Positions 1 to 8,564 of a stretch of 46,055 bases of DNA are shown piece by piece. Numbering within the stretch: the first letter of the stretch is position 1; each line of letters opens with the position of its first letter. The notes below the pieces were generated by a model. That model was not told the DNA's origin, did no database searches, and saw only the letters and a program-made list of their open reading frames with translations. Origin of the DNA: Ignavibacteria bacterium (GTDB lineage: Bacteria; Bacteroidota; Ignavibacteria; Ignavibacteriales; Melioribacteraceae); NCBI GenBank assembly GCA_012719345.1, contig JAAYAN010000149.1, positions 1-46,055 on the forward strand, written 5' to 3'. The translations under genes were made by a program, and so were the position numbers.

Positions 1-243
1 AATAACTGGCAATATAAATCATCGGTTTCTGACAGCAGCTTAAAAAAACTTTGCTTCTTCAATAATGAAGGATGGTTAATGGGTGAAAAAGTAATTTATC
101 ATTCAACCGACAGAGGAGAAACTTGGAAAGAACAATTTAAGGTTGAAGCTGATGAAAAACTGGTAAGTATTTCATTTATTAACAATACAAGCGGGTGGGC
201 GTTAAGCGAAGCTGGTAATGTTTATCATTATGGAATTGAATAA
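1..243 (+). CDS. C-terminal fragment of a BNR/Ycf48-like beta-propeller protein
   Basis: The reading frame is open from base 1 and ends at TAA 241-243, so this is the last 80 codons of a gene that starts outside the window. The translation contains a BNR-type repeat (STDRGETW, about residues 38-45) and two turns of the form GWLMGE and GWALSEAGNVYHY, as in Ycf48-like or sialidase-fold propellers. Such proteins are usually exported and may belong to large surface proteins with a sorting domain, but this one ends at the last blade with no visible C-terminal sorting tail. Specific function cannot be given. Confidence 0.75.
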   Translation, partial: NNWQYKSSVSDSSLKKLCFFNNEGWLMGEKVIYHSTDRGETWKEQFKVEADEKLVSISFINNTSGWALSEAGNVYHYGIE

Positions 244-271
244 AAATAATTTTCGAATATGTTTCCCGTCC

Positions 272-292
272 CGGCAGGAGTTGCTCCTGCCG
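272..292. repeat. REP-like hairpin CGGCAGGAG/CTCCTGCCG
   Basis: Arms of 9 bp (272-280 and 284-292) are perfectly complementary with a 3-nt loop TTG. It lies 29 bases after the BNR gene stop and is not followed by a T-run, so it looks more like a REP-type palindrome than a classic intrinsic terminator. It could still protect the 3' end of the upstream mRNA. Confidence 0.6.
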
Positions 293-406
293 ACTTATAA
301 ATTTGCATTAAACCAGTTTGTTAATTAAAAACGCGAGTTACACAGGGAGACGGAAAAATGGCAAAGGAAAATGAAATGGATGGAAATAAAGAAAGTGTTA
401 GGCACT

Positions 407-485
407 AACCCACCCTAACCCTCCCTTTAACAAAAGGGAGAGAAATTTCCTCCCCTTTGCTAAAGGGGAGGACTAAGGAGGGGTT
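407..485. repeat. compound inverted repeat upstream of the DUF559 gene
   Basis: Two perfect hairpins sit side by side: CTCCCTTT/AAAGGGAG (421-428 with 433-440, loop AACA) and CCTCCCCTTT/AAAGGGGAGG (449-458 with 462-471, loop GCT). Outer sequences AACCC...CCTAACCCTCCC (407-425) and GGGGAGGACTAAGGAGGGGTT (465-485, read as reverse complement) also resemble each other, so the whole block may be one nested palindrome. I recall similar CCTCCCC/GGGGAGG palindromes accompanying DUF559 genes in other Bacteroidota-type genomes. Confidence 0.7.
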
Positions 486-541
486 CGGAGAATATTAATG
501 ACAAAACACTAAAAGAACACCGCAGACATTTACGCAAAGCA

Positions 542-859
542 ATGACATTTTGCGAAAAGATAGTTTGGACACATTTACGAAAAAAGAAATTTAAAGTACG
601 ATTCTTACGCCAATACTCAATTGACAATTATATTATAGATTTTTATTGTCCTGAAATTAAACTTGCCATCGAAATTGACGGTGATGTTCATAATCTGCCG
701 GAACAAAAGGAATACGATTTAACCCGCCAGAAATATTTAGAAAACTTCGGGGTAAGATTTATTAGAATTACAAATGAAGAATTACTTGGCAACCCGAATA
801 AAGCATTTAAAAAGATTGAAAGGGGAATTGAGGGCTTATTTTTTGAAGTTGAAATGTAG
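542..859 (+). CDS. DUF559 (Vsr/PD-(D/E)XK-like endonuclease-domain) protein
   Basis: The product matches the DUF559 family, related in fold to very-short-patch-repair and restriction endonucleases. The diagnostic core is YSIDNYIIDFYCPEIKLAIEIDGDVHN (residues about 25-51), which includes the D and ExD putative metal-binding residues, then RFIRITNEELL. The ATG at 542 gives 105 aa, but the frame stays open upstream and reads NDKTLKEHRRHLRKAM, the usual DUF559 N-terminus. No ATG, GTG or TTG lies in that extension. Only an in-frame ATT (494-496) follows GGAG, and the ATG at 498 is in another frame and stops at once. The true start is therefore uncertain or lost. It ends 2 bp from the convergent DUF2132 gene. 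Confidence 0.85.
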   Translation: MTFCEKIVWTHLRKKKFKVRFLRQYSIDNYIIDFYCPEIKLAIEIDGDVHNLPEQKEYDLTRQKYLENFGVRFIRITNEELLGNPNKAFKKIERGIEGLFFEVEM

Positions 860-861
860 TT

Positions 862-1113
862 TTATTTTTTTCTCCAAGGCGGGTTGCCGTAATAGAGATA
901 AAAACTTTCTACTTTTTCGCGTGCCCAGGGGGTTTTTCGCAAAAATTTTAAGCTCGATTTTATTGAAGGTTCATATTGAAAGCAATTTATATCAATATGA
1001 TTGCCAAGTTTTTCCCATCCGTAAAAATCAACAAGCTGTGTAAGCATCATTTCTAAAGTAACACCGTGCAGCGGGTTGTTTTTTTGTTTATTTGTATTTT
1101 CACTGCTTGTCAT
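862..1113 (-). CDS. DUF2132 (VF530-like) small DNA-binding-type protein
   Basis: The 83-aa product from ATG 1113 contains the family signature [21 protein letters not shown], then [17 protein letters not shown] and VESFYLY. This matches the VF530/COG4628 family, whose fold resembles SAP-like DNA-binding proteins; its cellular role is unknown. The ORF can be extended to 1200, but those 29 residues (hydrophobic, Cys-rich) do not look like this family. The start at 1113, just before [13 protein letters not shown], fits family length. Its Shine-Dalgarno (TTGGAAT) is weak. The gene is convergent with DUF559, with the two stop codons almost touching. Confidence 0.85.
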   Translation of the reverse strand: MTSSENTNKQKNNPLHGVTLEMMLTQLVDFYGWEKLGNHIDINCFQYEPSIKSSLKFLRKTPWAREKVESFYLYYGNPPWRKK

Positions 1114-1310
1114 TAAAATATTCCAATAAGTTCTATAAAACCCTTTCAAAATTAGCACAAAGAGGCAGCAAATGCAATTTTTACAGTTTAGCTGCCACAA
1201 GATTTATCTCGAGGATTTTAAATAAACAGCTTAGCACAAACACAGCTTTGGCCAAATGTTAATATTTATTGGGACAAATTCCATTTGTTAATTTCCCTGA
1301 TTTCTCAAAC

Positions 1311-1330
1311 CCACGGCTTGAAAGCCGTGG
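1311..1330. repeat. REP-like hairpin CCACGGCTT/AAGCCGTGG
   Basis: Perfect 9-bp arms at 1311-1319 and 1322-1330 enclose a 2-nt loop (GA). There is no following T-run. Palindromes with a CCACGGCTT-AAGCCGTGG core are common dispersed repeats in bacterial genomes of this kind (recalled). A diverged second palindrome (ACAAAT/ATTTGT, 1274-1288) lies 23 bases to its left. Confidence 0.6.
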
Positions 1331-1352
1331 CAATTGACTTTAGACAAAACAA

Positions 1353-1381
1353 AAAAAGCCTGCTTTTTGGGCAGGCTTTTT
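1353..1381 (-). terminator. intrinsic terminator of gltBD
   Basis: AAAAAGCCTGC (1353-1363) pairs with GCAGGCTTTTT (1371-1381) around a 7-nt loop. The stem has T-runs on both strands, so it can work in either direction. It begins 23 bases past the gltD stop codon, where the minus-strand operon should end. Confidence 0.85.
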
Positions 1382-1403
1382 CTGAAATAATTTTATAATG
1401 TGA

Positions 1404-2843
1404 TTATTGTTTTTCTTTTTGCGCCAGATAATTATTTACCGAAGCGGCTGCGTTTCTTCCTTCGTTTATAGCCCATACAACCAGCGATTGTCCGCGCCGC
1501 ATATCGCCGGCAGCAAAAACACCGCTGCGCGATGTCATATAATCCGCACCGGTTTTTACATTTCCGCGGTTATCAAGTTCAACGCCTAACTGTTCAATAA
1601 GTCCGGTTTTAACAGGACCGGTAAATCCCATTGCCAGAATTACCATATCGGTTTCCAGCTTAAACTCCGAACCCGGTATTTCGTTCATCGGGCTTCTGCC
1701 GGTTAAAGGGTCTTTCGCTCCGAATTCGAGACGTATTCCGTGAAGTTTTTCAACTTTTCCGCTGCTGCCGGTAAGTTTTTTTGTAAGGACGGCAAACTCA
1801 CGTTCGCAGCCTTCCTCGTGCGATGTCGAAATTCTTTCGATAAGTGCCCACTGAGGCCAGGGGTTATCGGGCTGGCGGGTTTTAGGAGGTTTAGGAAGAA
1901 GTTCAAAATTTCTTACAGATTTTGCTCCCTGCCTTATTGAAGTGCCGATGCAGTCCGAACCTGTATCTCCTCCGCCTATTACAATAACATTTTTACCCTT
2001 TGCAGATATCTTGTTATCTTTTTCGTTAAGAAGACCAAGGTTTATTCTGTTTTGCTGAGTCAGAAATTCCATTGCATAATAAACTCCTTCAAGTTCTCTT
2101 CCGGGTACTTCCAGATTACGCGGAGTTTCGGAACCGCCGCACAGAACTATAACATCAAATTCCTTAATAAGATTTTCGGCAGGAATATCTTTCCCTGCAT
2201 TTACGCCGCACCGGAATTCAATTCCTTCTTCTTTCATAAGGTTGATACGGCGTTCAACAATTTTCTTTTCCAGTTTGAATTCAGGAATTCCGAATGTGAG
2301 CAATCCGCCCGGTTTTTCGTTTTTTTCGAATACGGTAACAAAATGCCCTTCTTTGTTTATCTGGTCGGCACAAGCAAGTCCCGAAGGCCCAGAACCTATT
2401 ACAGCAACTTTAAACCCGGTGCGGAAAAGCGGGGGTTTCGGGGTTATCCAGCCTTCTTTATAAGCTCTTTCTATTATTGTTACTTCAATATTTTTAATAG
2501 ATACTGCAGGTCTGTTTATAGCAAGCGTGCACGAATTTTCGCAAGGGGCGGGACAAACCCTTCCGGTAAATTCAGGAAAATTATTCGTCCGGTGAAGCCT
2601 GGTTATAGCTTCTTTCCATCTGCCTTTGTAAACAAGATCGTTCCAATCGGGTATAATATTGTTAATGGGGCATCCGCTTGAACAAAACGGAACTCCGCAA
2701 TCCATGCATCTGGCACCTTGTTTTCTTATATCTTCTTCCGAAGGCAAAACTGTAAACTCGCCCCAGTGTTTAGTCCTTTCCGGCGCTTTTTGTTTTTCCA
2801 GCTCCTGTCTGTTATATTTTACAAAACCTCTAATTTCTCCCAT
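1404..2843 (-). CDS. gltD: glutamate synthase small (beta) subunit
   Basis: This subunit takes electrons from NAD(P)H through FAD and Fe-S clusters and passes them to GltB for reductive transfer of glutamine amide nitrogen to 2-oxoglutarate. The 479-aa product has the usual layout: N-terminal cysteine groups C46, C49, C54, C58 and C97, C101, C105 for [4Fe-4S] clusters, an FAD-binding GSGPSG at 150-155 with the following KPGGLL, a nucleotide-binding GGGDTGSDC at 290-298, and a C-terminal GVFAAGDMRRGQSLVVWAI FAD site. Length is normal for GltD. The ATG at 2843 is preceded by GAGG and lies 15 bases after the gltB stop, so the two are cotranscribed. A terminator follows. Confidence 0.96.
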   Translation of the reverse strand: MGEIRGFVKYNRQELEKQKAPERTKHWGEFTVLPSEEDIRKQGARCMDCGVPFCSSGCPINNIIPDWNDLVYKGRWKEAITRLHRTNNFPEFTGRVCPAPCENSCTLAINRPAVSIKNIEVTIIERAYKEGWITPKPPLFRTGFKVAVIGSGPSGLACADQINKEGHFVTVFEKNEKPGGLLTFGIPEFKLEKKIVERRINLMKEEGIEFRCGVNAGKDIPAENLIKEFDVIVLCGGSETPRNLEVPGRELEGVYYAMEFLTQQNRINLGLLNEKDNKISAKGKNVIVIGGGDTGSDCIGTSIRQGAKSVRNFELLPKPPKTRQPDNPWPQWALIERISTSHEEGCEREFAVLTKKLTGSSGKVEKLHGIRLEFGAKDPLTGRSPMNEIPGSEFKLETDMVILAMGFTGPVKTGLIEQLGVELDNRGNVKTGADYMTSRSGVFAAGDMRRGQSLVVWAINEGRNAAASVNNYLAQKEKQ

Positions 2844-2858
2844 GGGAATCCTCGTAAC

Positions 2859-5800
2859 TTAAATTAAGACTTCAGTATTGTTTTCAATTTTATTTCTTTC
2901 CTCTTCGAGAACGCGGCGGTAATCTACGGGGAAAATCTTAACGAATTTTTTAATATATTTATCAAAATTATCAAGAATTTCGGATGCGGCTTGGCTGGTT
3001 GTATATCTCTTATGATTTTCCAGCATCGAGAGTATCTGCATTTTATCTTCATCGGATTCTGCAGGGAAAAGTTCAACCATTTCTAAATTGCATTTTGTGC
3101 TGAAATCGCCGTCGGTATCAAGTACGTAGGCAATTCCGCCGCTCATTCCGGCAGCAAAATTTCTTCCGGTTTTCCCTATTACTAAAACGCGTCCGCCTGT
3201 CATATATTCGCATCCGTGATCGCCTATTCCTTCTACAACTGCAACTGCACCGCTGTTACGCACTGCAAATCTTTCGCCTGCAATGCCGTTAAGATAAAGC
3301 TCGCCGGAAGTTGCACCGTAAAGAATCACGTTTCCTGCAATAATATTTTCCTGCGGTTTAAAAGCGGCATTTCTTGGAGGATAAACTATTACTTTACCGC
3401 CGCTTAATCCTTTAGCCACATAATCGTTTGCGTCTCCTTCAAGAACAAAAGTAACACCCTTTGCAAGGAATGCGCCGAAACTCTGACCGGCAGAACCATC
3501 AAAATCAACTTGAATGGTATCTTCCGGCAAACCCGCCTGACCGAATGTTTTGGCAATCCTTGATGAAAGCATTGCACCGGCGGTACGATTCGAATTATTT
3601 ATTTTACAGCTAAAACTTACTTTTTTATTTTCGGAAAATGCTTTACGGCACGATTCTATAAGCCTGTAATCTAAAACATTATTTAAAAGATGATCTTGCT
3701 TTTCTGTATGTCTTAAAGGTGTGCGTGCCGGAACATCGGGTCTGTGAAGAACAGAAGAAAAATCGAGACCTTTGGCTTTCCAATGATTTTCAACCGGTCT
3801 TACATCAAGCAGATCAACTCTTCCTATTATATCATCAAATTTGCGGTAACCAAGCTGGGCAAGATATTCGCGAACTTCTTCGGCAATAAAAGTGAAAAAG
3901 TTGATTACGTGTTCAGGTTTACCTGCAAAATTCTTGCGCAGTTCGGGATCTTGCGTGGCAACTCCGACAGAACAGGTGTTATTATGACATTTACGCAGCA
4001 TTATGCATCCCATCGAAATAAGCGCTGTTGTGGAAAATCCGAATTCATCTGCACCAAGCATTGCAGTAATTACAACATCGCGCCCGGTTTTTAGTTGTCC
4101 GTCTGCCTGCAGCTTTACGCGGTGGCGCAGATTATTCAATACTAATACTTGCTGAGCTTCCGAAATTCCAAGCTCCATCGGAAGTCCTGTATGCTTTATT
4201 GAAGTCAGAGGCGAAGCTCCTGTTCCGCCTTCGTAACCGCTTATTAAAATGTGGTCGGCTTTGCCTTTTGCAACACCAGCCGCAACTGTTCCAACTCCTA
4301 TTTCTGAAACAAGTTTTACGCTTATTTCGGCTTCGGGATTGGAATTTTTTAAATCGAAAATCAGCTGCGATAAGTCTTCAATAGAGTAAATATCGTGATG
4401 CGGCGGAGGTGAGATTAAGCCTACGCCGGGAGTTGTATATCTTGTTTTAGCAATTTCCTTCGATACTTTATGTCCGGGGAGCTGTCCTCCTTCACCCGGT
4501 TTAGCGCCCTGCGCCATTTTAATTTGAAGCTGGTCGGCATTATTTAAATATTCAATTGTAACACCGAATCTGCCCTGTGCAATTTGTTTAATGCGGCTTC
4601 TTTTCCAGTCGCCGTTGCTTTCTTTAACAAAACGAGCAGGGTCTTCGCCGCCTTCGCCTGTGTTCGAAAAACCGCCGAGCCTGTTCATAGCAACAGCCAG
4701 AGTTTCGTGAGCTTCTTTTGAAATCGATCCGTAACTCATTGCTCCGGTAGCAAATCTTTTTACAATTTCACTGGCAGGTTCAACTTCTTCAATGGGAATT
4801 GGATTAAGTCTGTTGAATTCAAGCAGCCCGCGGATACTGGCAAGATTTGTAGATTGTTCGTTTACTATGCCTGAATATTCCTTAAATTTGCTGAAATCAC
4901 CCGACCGCACCGATTGCTGTAAAAGTGCAATTGTAGCGGGGTTTATTTGATGATGTTCGCCGTCTTTCCTCCATTGGTAAAATCCGCCGGAATCAAGTTC
5001 ACTTTCATATTTTTTATGAACCGGGAATGCATCGGAATGTTTAATCAGCATCTCCTCTGCAACTGTTTCAATTCCTATCCCTCCAAGTCTGCTTGGGGTT
5101 GATGTAAAATATTTCTCAATAAATTCTTCATTAAGTCCAACAGCCTCAAAAATCTGTGCTCCGCAGTAGGACTGGATAGTTGAAATTCCCATTTTTGAAA
5201 TTATCTTTAACAAACCGTCCTTTGTTGATTTAATATAATTTTTTTCAGCTTTTTCGTACGAATCCAAACCATCGTAATGACTATTTTCCACTTCGTATTT
5301 AATTGTTTCGAATGCAAGATATGGATTTACCGCATTTGCTCCGTATCCGATTAAAACTGCAAAGTGGTGCATTTCGCGGGCTTCGCCGGATTCAATAACC
5401 AAGCTTACTTTTGTTCGCGTTCCTGTTTTAATAAGATGATGGTGCAAACCGGAGCAGGCAAGCAGCGAAGGCATAGGAACCAAATCGCTGTTTATATTTC
5501 TATCCGACAAAATCAGAATATTGGTCCCTTCTTTAACGGCTTCATCAGCCTGGCGGAAAAGTTTTTTTACGGCTTTCTTTAATCCTTTATTTCCGTGTTT
5601 CCTTTTAAAAACTATATCCAGTGTTTTAGATTTCAAACCTTCAAGGTCAAGATTTTTAATCTTTACAAGTTCTTTGTTAGTAATTACAGGTTTGTGAAGT
5701 CTTAATCTCCGGCAATGTTCTGGTGTTTCATCAAGCAGATTTCCTTCGGAACCGAGCAGAACTCTTTCGCTCATAACAATTTCTTCGCGTATCGGGTCGA

Positions 5801-7394
5801 TTGGCGGATTTGTTACCTGAGCAAACAATTGCTTGAAATAATTGAATAAAGGCTGCGGTTTCCGGCTGAGGATAGCGATAGGTGTATCTGCACCCATCGA
5901 GCCTAAAGCTTCTTTTCCGTCTGTTGCCATAGGCTGCAAAAGAATTTTAATATCTTCCAATGTATAGCCGAAAGTTTTTTGCTTTTCTAAAAGAGAAATT
6001 TTACCATCTTGTTCCTGAATTTCCGGTTCAGGAAGCTCTGAAATATCTATCATATTTTGTTTCAGCCATTCGCCGTAAGGTTTTTTACTGGCATATTTAT
6101 CTTTAATTTCTTCGTCTTTAATAATTCTTCCTTCCAAGGTATCAACAAGAAATATTTTACCTGGACGGAGCCTGTCCTTTACAACGATATTTTCAGCAGG
6201 AATATCCAGAACGCCGGTTTCGGAAGCCATTATAACATAATCGTCTTTTGTTATACAGTAACGCGACGGTCTCAGACCGTTTCTGTCCAGAACCGCGCCG
6301 ATATATCTTCCGTCTGTAAAAGCAATTGAAGCGGGTCCGTCCCAAGGTTCTATTATGCACGAATGATATTCGTAAAATTCTTTTCTTTCCTTGCTCATTT
6401 GTTTGTGAGCCGGCCATGCTTCGGGTATCATCATCATCATTGCGTGGGGAAGTTCTCTTCCAGACATAACAAGCATTTCCAATGCATTATCGAAAGAGGC
6501 GGAATCGCTTCTTCCGTGAGCAATAACAGGAATGATTTTATGAACGTCGTCTCCGAAAATATCTCCCTTGAATTGTTTCTCGCGGGCGTGCATCCAGTTC
6601 TTGTTTCCGCGCAAAGTATTTATTTCTCCGTTGTGGGCAATCATACGGAAAGGATGAGCTAAAGCCCAGGTAGGGAAGGTATTTGTAGAATAACGCGAAT
6701 GCACAAGTGCAATGGCTGTTTTCATTAATTCATCGGTAAGATCGGGAAAAAAGCGGTCGAGCTGTGTTGCCATTAATTGTCCCTTGTAAACAAGAGTTTT
6801 TGTAGTAAGGCTGCATATATAAAAATAAGTTTTATAGCTCAAAGCCGAGTTCATAACTGCAAGTCCGACTCGCTTTCTTATAACAAAAAGTTTTTTCTCG
6901 AAATCTTTCGGGTCGGTATTTTTTCCGCGCTGAATAAATACTTGTTTAAATAACGGTTGCGAAGCACGGGCAATTTTCCCGATATGCGAATTATCGAAAG
7001 GGACATCGCGCCAGCCTAAAAATAACTGTCCTTCTTCGCGCGTGATATGTTCAAACCAATTCTCAATTCTATTTCTGTCTTCCATAATATGAGGCAGAAA
7101 AACCATACCTGTGCCGTATTCTCCGAATTCCGGAAGTTCAATATCAATTTCGGCGCATCTTTTTTTTAAAAATTCGTGAGGCATTTGAATAAGGATTCCA
7201 GCTCCATCGCCTGTCAGTGGATCGCTTCCTACTGCTCCCCTGTGTTCCAAATTATCAAGAATTTGGATTCCCTTGCGGATGATTTCGTGTGATTTAATTC
7301 CTTTTATATTGGCAATAAATCCTACGCCGCAGCTGTCGTGTTCAAAATCGGGGTTATATAATCCTTGTTTTTCAGGCAAAAATTTTGTCTTCAT
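2859..7394 (-). CDS. gltB: glutamate synthase large (alpha) subunit
   Basis: The 1511-aa protein carries the complete GltB architecture. A short propeptide precedes the nucleophile Cys22 (HDSCGVGF) of the class II glutamine amidotransferase domain. A central domain leads into the FMN/2-oxoglutarate synthase domain (GAMSYGSISKEAHETLA; PGEGGQLPGHKV). The [3Fe-4S] cysteines lie in CIMLRKCHNNTCSVG near residues 1130-1142. A C-terminal GxGxG beta-helix domain follows (GLSGGKVIVYP, AGMSGGIAYVLD). With gltD it forms NAD(P)H-dependent GOGAT, the nitrogen-assimilating partner of glutamine synthetase. The ATG at 7394 gives a normal N-terminus. An inverted repeat about 30 bases upstream could be regulatory. 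No defect is visible. Confidence 0.97.
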   Translation of the reverse strand: MKTKFLPEKQGLYNPDFEHDSCGVGFIANIKGIKSHEIIRKGIQILDNLEHRGAVGSDPLTGDGAGILIQMPHEFLKKRCAEIDIELPEFGEYGTGMVFLPHIMEDRNRIENWFEHITREEGQLFLGWRDVPFDNSHIGKIARASQPLFKQVFIQRGKNTDPKDFEKKLFVIRKRVGLAVMNSALSYKTYFYICSLTTKTLVYKGQLMATQLDRFFPDLTDELMKTAIALVHSRYSTNTFPTWALAHPFRMIAHNGEINTLRGNKNWMHAREKQFKGDIFGDDVHKIIPVIAHGRSDSASFDNALEMLVMSGRELPHAMMMMIPEAWPAHKQMSKERKEFYEYHSCIIEPWDGPASIAFTDGRYIGAVLDRNGLRPSRYCITKDDYVIMASETGVLDIPAENIVVKDRLRPGKIFLVDTLEGRIIKDEEIKDKYASKKPYGEWLKQNMIDISELPEPEIQEQDGKISLLEKQKTFGYTLEDIKILLQPMATDGKEALGSMGADTPIAILSRKPQPLFNYFKQLFAQVTNPPIDPIREEIVMSERVLLGSEGNLLDETPEHCRRLRLHKPVITNKELVKIKNLDLEGLKSKTLDIVFKRKHGNKGLKKAVKKLFRQADEAVKEGTNILILSDRNINSDLVPMPSLLACSGLHHHLIKTGTRTKVSLVIESGEAREMHHFAVLIGYGANAVNPYLAFETIKYEVENSHYDGLDSYEKAEKNYIKSTKDGLLKIISKMGISTIQSYCGAQIFEAVGLNEEFIEKYFTSTPSRLGGIGIETVAEEMLIKHSDAFPVHKKYESELDSGGFYQWRKDGEHHQINPATIALLQQSVRSGDFSKFKEYSGIVNEQSTNLASIRGLLEFNRLNPIPIEEVEPASEIVKRFATGAMSYGSISKEAHETLAVAMNRLGGFSNTGEGGEDPARFVKESNGDWKRSRIKQIAQGRFGVTIEYLNNADQLQIKMAQGAKPGEGGQLPGHKVSKEIAKTRYTTPGVGLISPPPHHDIYSIEDLSQLIFDLKNSNPEAEISVKLVSEIGVGTVAAGVAKGKADHILISGYEGGTGASPLTSIKHTGLPMELGISEAQQVLVLNNLRHRVKLQADGQLKTGRDVVITAMLGADEFGFSTTALISMGCIMLRKCHNNTCSVGVATQDPELRKNFAGKPEHVINFFTFIAEEVREYLAQLGYRKFDDIIGRVDLLDVRPVENHWKAKGLDFSSVLHRPDVPARTPLRHTEKQDHLLNNVLDYRLIESCRKAFSENKKVSFSCKINNSNRTAGAMLSSRIAKTFGQAGLPEDTIQVDFDGSAGQSFGAFLAKGVTFVLEGDANDYVAKGLSGGKVIVYPPRNAAFKPQENIIAGNVILYGATSGELYLNGIAGERFAVRNSGAVAVVEGIGDHGCEYMTGGRVLVIGKTGRNFAAGMSGGIAYVLDTDGDFSTKCNLEMVELFPAESDEDKMQILSMLENHKRYTTSQAASEILDNFDKYIKKFVKIFPVDYRRVLEEERNKIENNTEVLI

Positions 7395-7760
7395 ATCAGA
7401 CGAATCTCCATATTTCTTTATTGATTACCCGTTTTTTGTAGTTCAAAAAGGGTAATTAAAAAAACTTTCTTAAAGTTTATTTTATTTCTCAAATGAATTT
7501 GAATTCATCAAAGAACGTTATTTACTGGTCAGTTGTGTGAAAATTGGCAAAAAACATTTATTAACTTAATAAAGATAGAATATTATAGAAAATAAAGCAA
7601 GTAAGTTATAAAAATATTATTGTGTTAATATTAAAGTCGAATAACCAAAGTAACCTTATTTATTTTAAGTATTACCTCTATCTATCTATATTATTAAGTC
7701 CTGTATAAGAAATAAAATGTAAGAAAATACTGCATATATGCAATAATATACAAATATTGA
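7395..7760. other. long AT-rich intergenic region upstream of gltB
   Basis: These 366 bases hold no ORF that looks coding. The part nearest gltB contains the inverted repeat at 7425-7455 and presumably its promoter. The rest is very AT-rich, lies downstream of the disrupted DUF2461 gene, and shows no clear terminator. Confidence 0.5.
7425..7455. promoter_or_regulatory. inverted repeat upstream of gltBD, possible operator or leader hairpin
   Basis: TTACCC-G-TTTTT (7425-7436) faces AAAAAGGGTAA (7445-7455), giving 11 bp of imperfect symmetry with one extra G. It ends 31 bases before the gltB start codon on the transcribed side. It could bind a nitrogen-responsive regulator or form a leader hairpin; the sequence does not decide. 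Confidence 0.3.
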
Positions 7761-8455
7761 TTATCTAAAATAGTTTTGTTTCTGTTTTTTTACTCCCATA
7801 CCTTCATATAAAAAATCGCTAACTTTTTTTCCGATTATGTAGTGCTTTAATACAAAATTCAGAAAATAAGGCTTAAAAATAATATATGATTTATATTGAG
7901 CAATAAAGTAAAACTGTTTTTTAAACAAAAGGGGAAAATCGAGTGCTTCCTTCTGAAATTCGGGACTTAATCTTTTATTTTCGGAACCCAAAATTTTACT
8001 GAATGTTTTTACAAAAATATCTTCGTTAATAAGACTGTTGAATTCACTTTTATAAGTAATCATAAATCTTCTAAGTTTCAGTAATTTTTCTTTACTGAGC
8101 ATATAAATACCGCCGTAATAAGTAAAATGCTCGGCAGAGATTTCGATGTAAAAACCGGGCGATTCAAAATGCATTCTTCCCCCGTATGAAATTGCTGCGG
8201 ATACATGTGTTTTATAAGGTGTTTTATCTTCCGAAAATCTGATGTCCCGATAAATTCTGTAAATCGCTTTTTTAATATCAGGGCAAAAATCAGGGTCTTC
8301 ATCACGCACTAAATCAATCAGATCACAGGTAAAAACTGAAAACGGCAGTTTTACTAATTCTCGTATCTATCCTTATTGAGGGCAAACCATTCGCGGTTGT
8401 TGTTTTTCTCAAGTTCGTTAAGAAATTTGATCAGGTTTTCATCAAAATATTTCAT
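7761..8455 (-). pseudogene. DUF2461 family protein, disrupted by a 1-nt frameshift
   Basis: DUF2461 proteins (about 225 aa, function unknown) start with an FLxxLxxNNxREWF segment and carry RDIRFSxDKTPYKTH. Both parts are here in different frames. ATG 8455 opens MKYFDENLIKFLNELEKNNN then REWFALNKDRYEN and stops at TAG 8354-8356. Shifting frame just there gives ELVKLPFSVFTCDLIDLVRD and then the remaining body (YRIYRDIRFSEDKTPYKTHV) to the stop at 7761. Adding one base near 8354-8360 restores a continuous protein of about 231 aa. A shorter product starting at 8309 would lack the N-terminus. This is either a recent pseudogene or a sequencing error. Confidence 0.85.
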
Positions 8456-8491
8456 AATACTCTATTTACGATTTTCTAAAATTTATGAATA

Positions 8492-8519
8492 TTGTTTAAC
8501 AATTTCTTGATATTATAAT
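8492..8519 (+). promoter_or_regulatory. possible promoter of the DUF2911 gene
   Basis: TTGTTT (8492-8497) and TATAAT (8514-8519) are 16 bases apart, 45 bases before the ATG at 8565. This is the only sigma70-like pair seen in the short divergent region. It does not match the TAnnTTTG form seen elsewhere in the window. Confidence 0.35.
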
Positions 8520-8564
8520 GTTACATTATTTAAATTGTACACGCATTAATTAAAGGATTTAGAT

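Larger units (their letters stand above)
244..541. other. intergenic island rich in palindromes
   Basis: There is no convincing gene between the BNR protein and the DUF559 gene. The stretch holds a perfect 9-bp hairpin (272-292), a compound inverted repeat (407-485), and a short ORF at 358-408 (16 codons, good upstream GGAG) that ends as the compound repeat begins. GAGTTACACAGGGAG at 335-349 vaguely resembles the ACAGAGTTACACA repeats around the GxxExxY gene at 24.5 kb. Confidence 0.6.
1114..1403. other. intergenic region between DUF2132 and gltD
   Basis: No gene is seen. It contains an imperfect palindrome with core ACAAAT/ATTTGT flanked by GGG and CCC (1271-1297), a REP-like CCACGGCTT/AAGCCGTGG hairpin (1311-1330) and the gltBD terminator (1353-1381). 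It must also hold the promoter of the DUF2132 gene, which I could not identify. Confidence 0.55.

Noticed and set aside
407-485. CRISPR-like or phage att site at the palindrome block
   Set aside because: There are only two dissimilar hairpins with no regular spacers, no cas genes and no integrase nearby.
862-1200. DUF2132 protein starting at 1200
   Set aside because: The first 29 residues are hydrophobic and Cys-rich, unlike the family, and the family start fits ATG 1113.
2052-2681. Long plus-strand ORFs (up to 209 aa) across gltD and gltB
   Set aside because: They lie opposite strongly conserved gltBD coding sequence, have odd composition and no family match; they are shadow frames.
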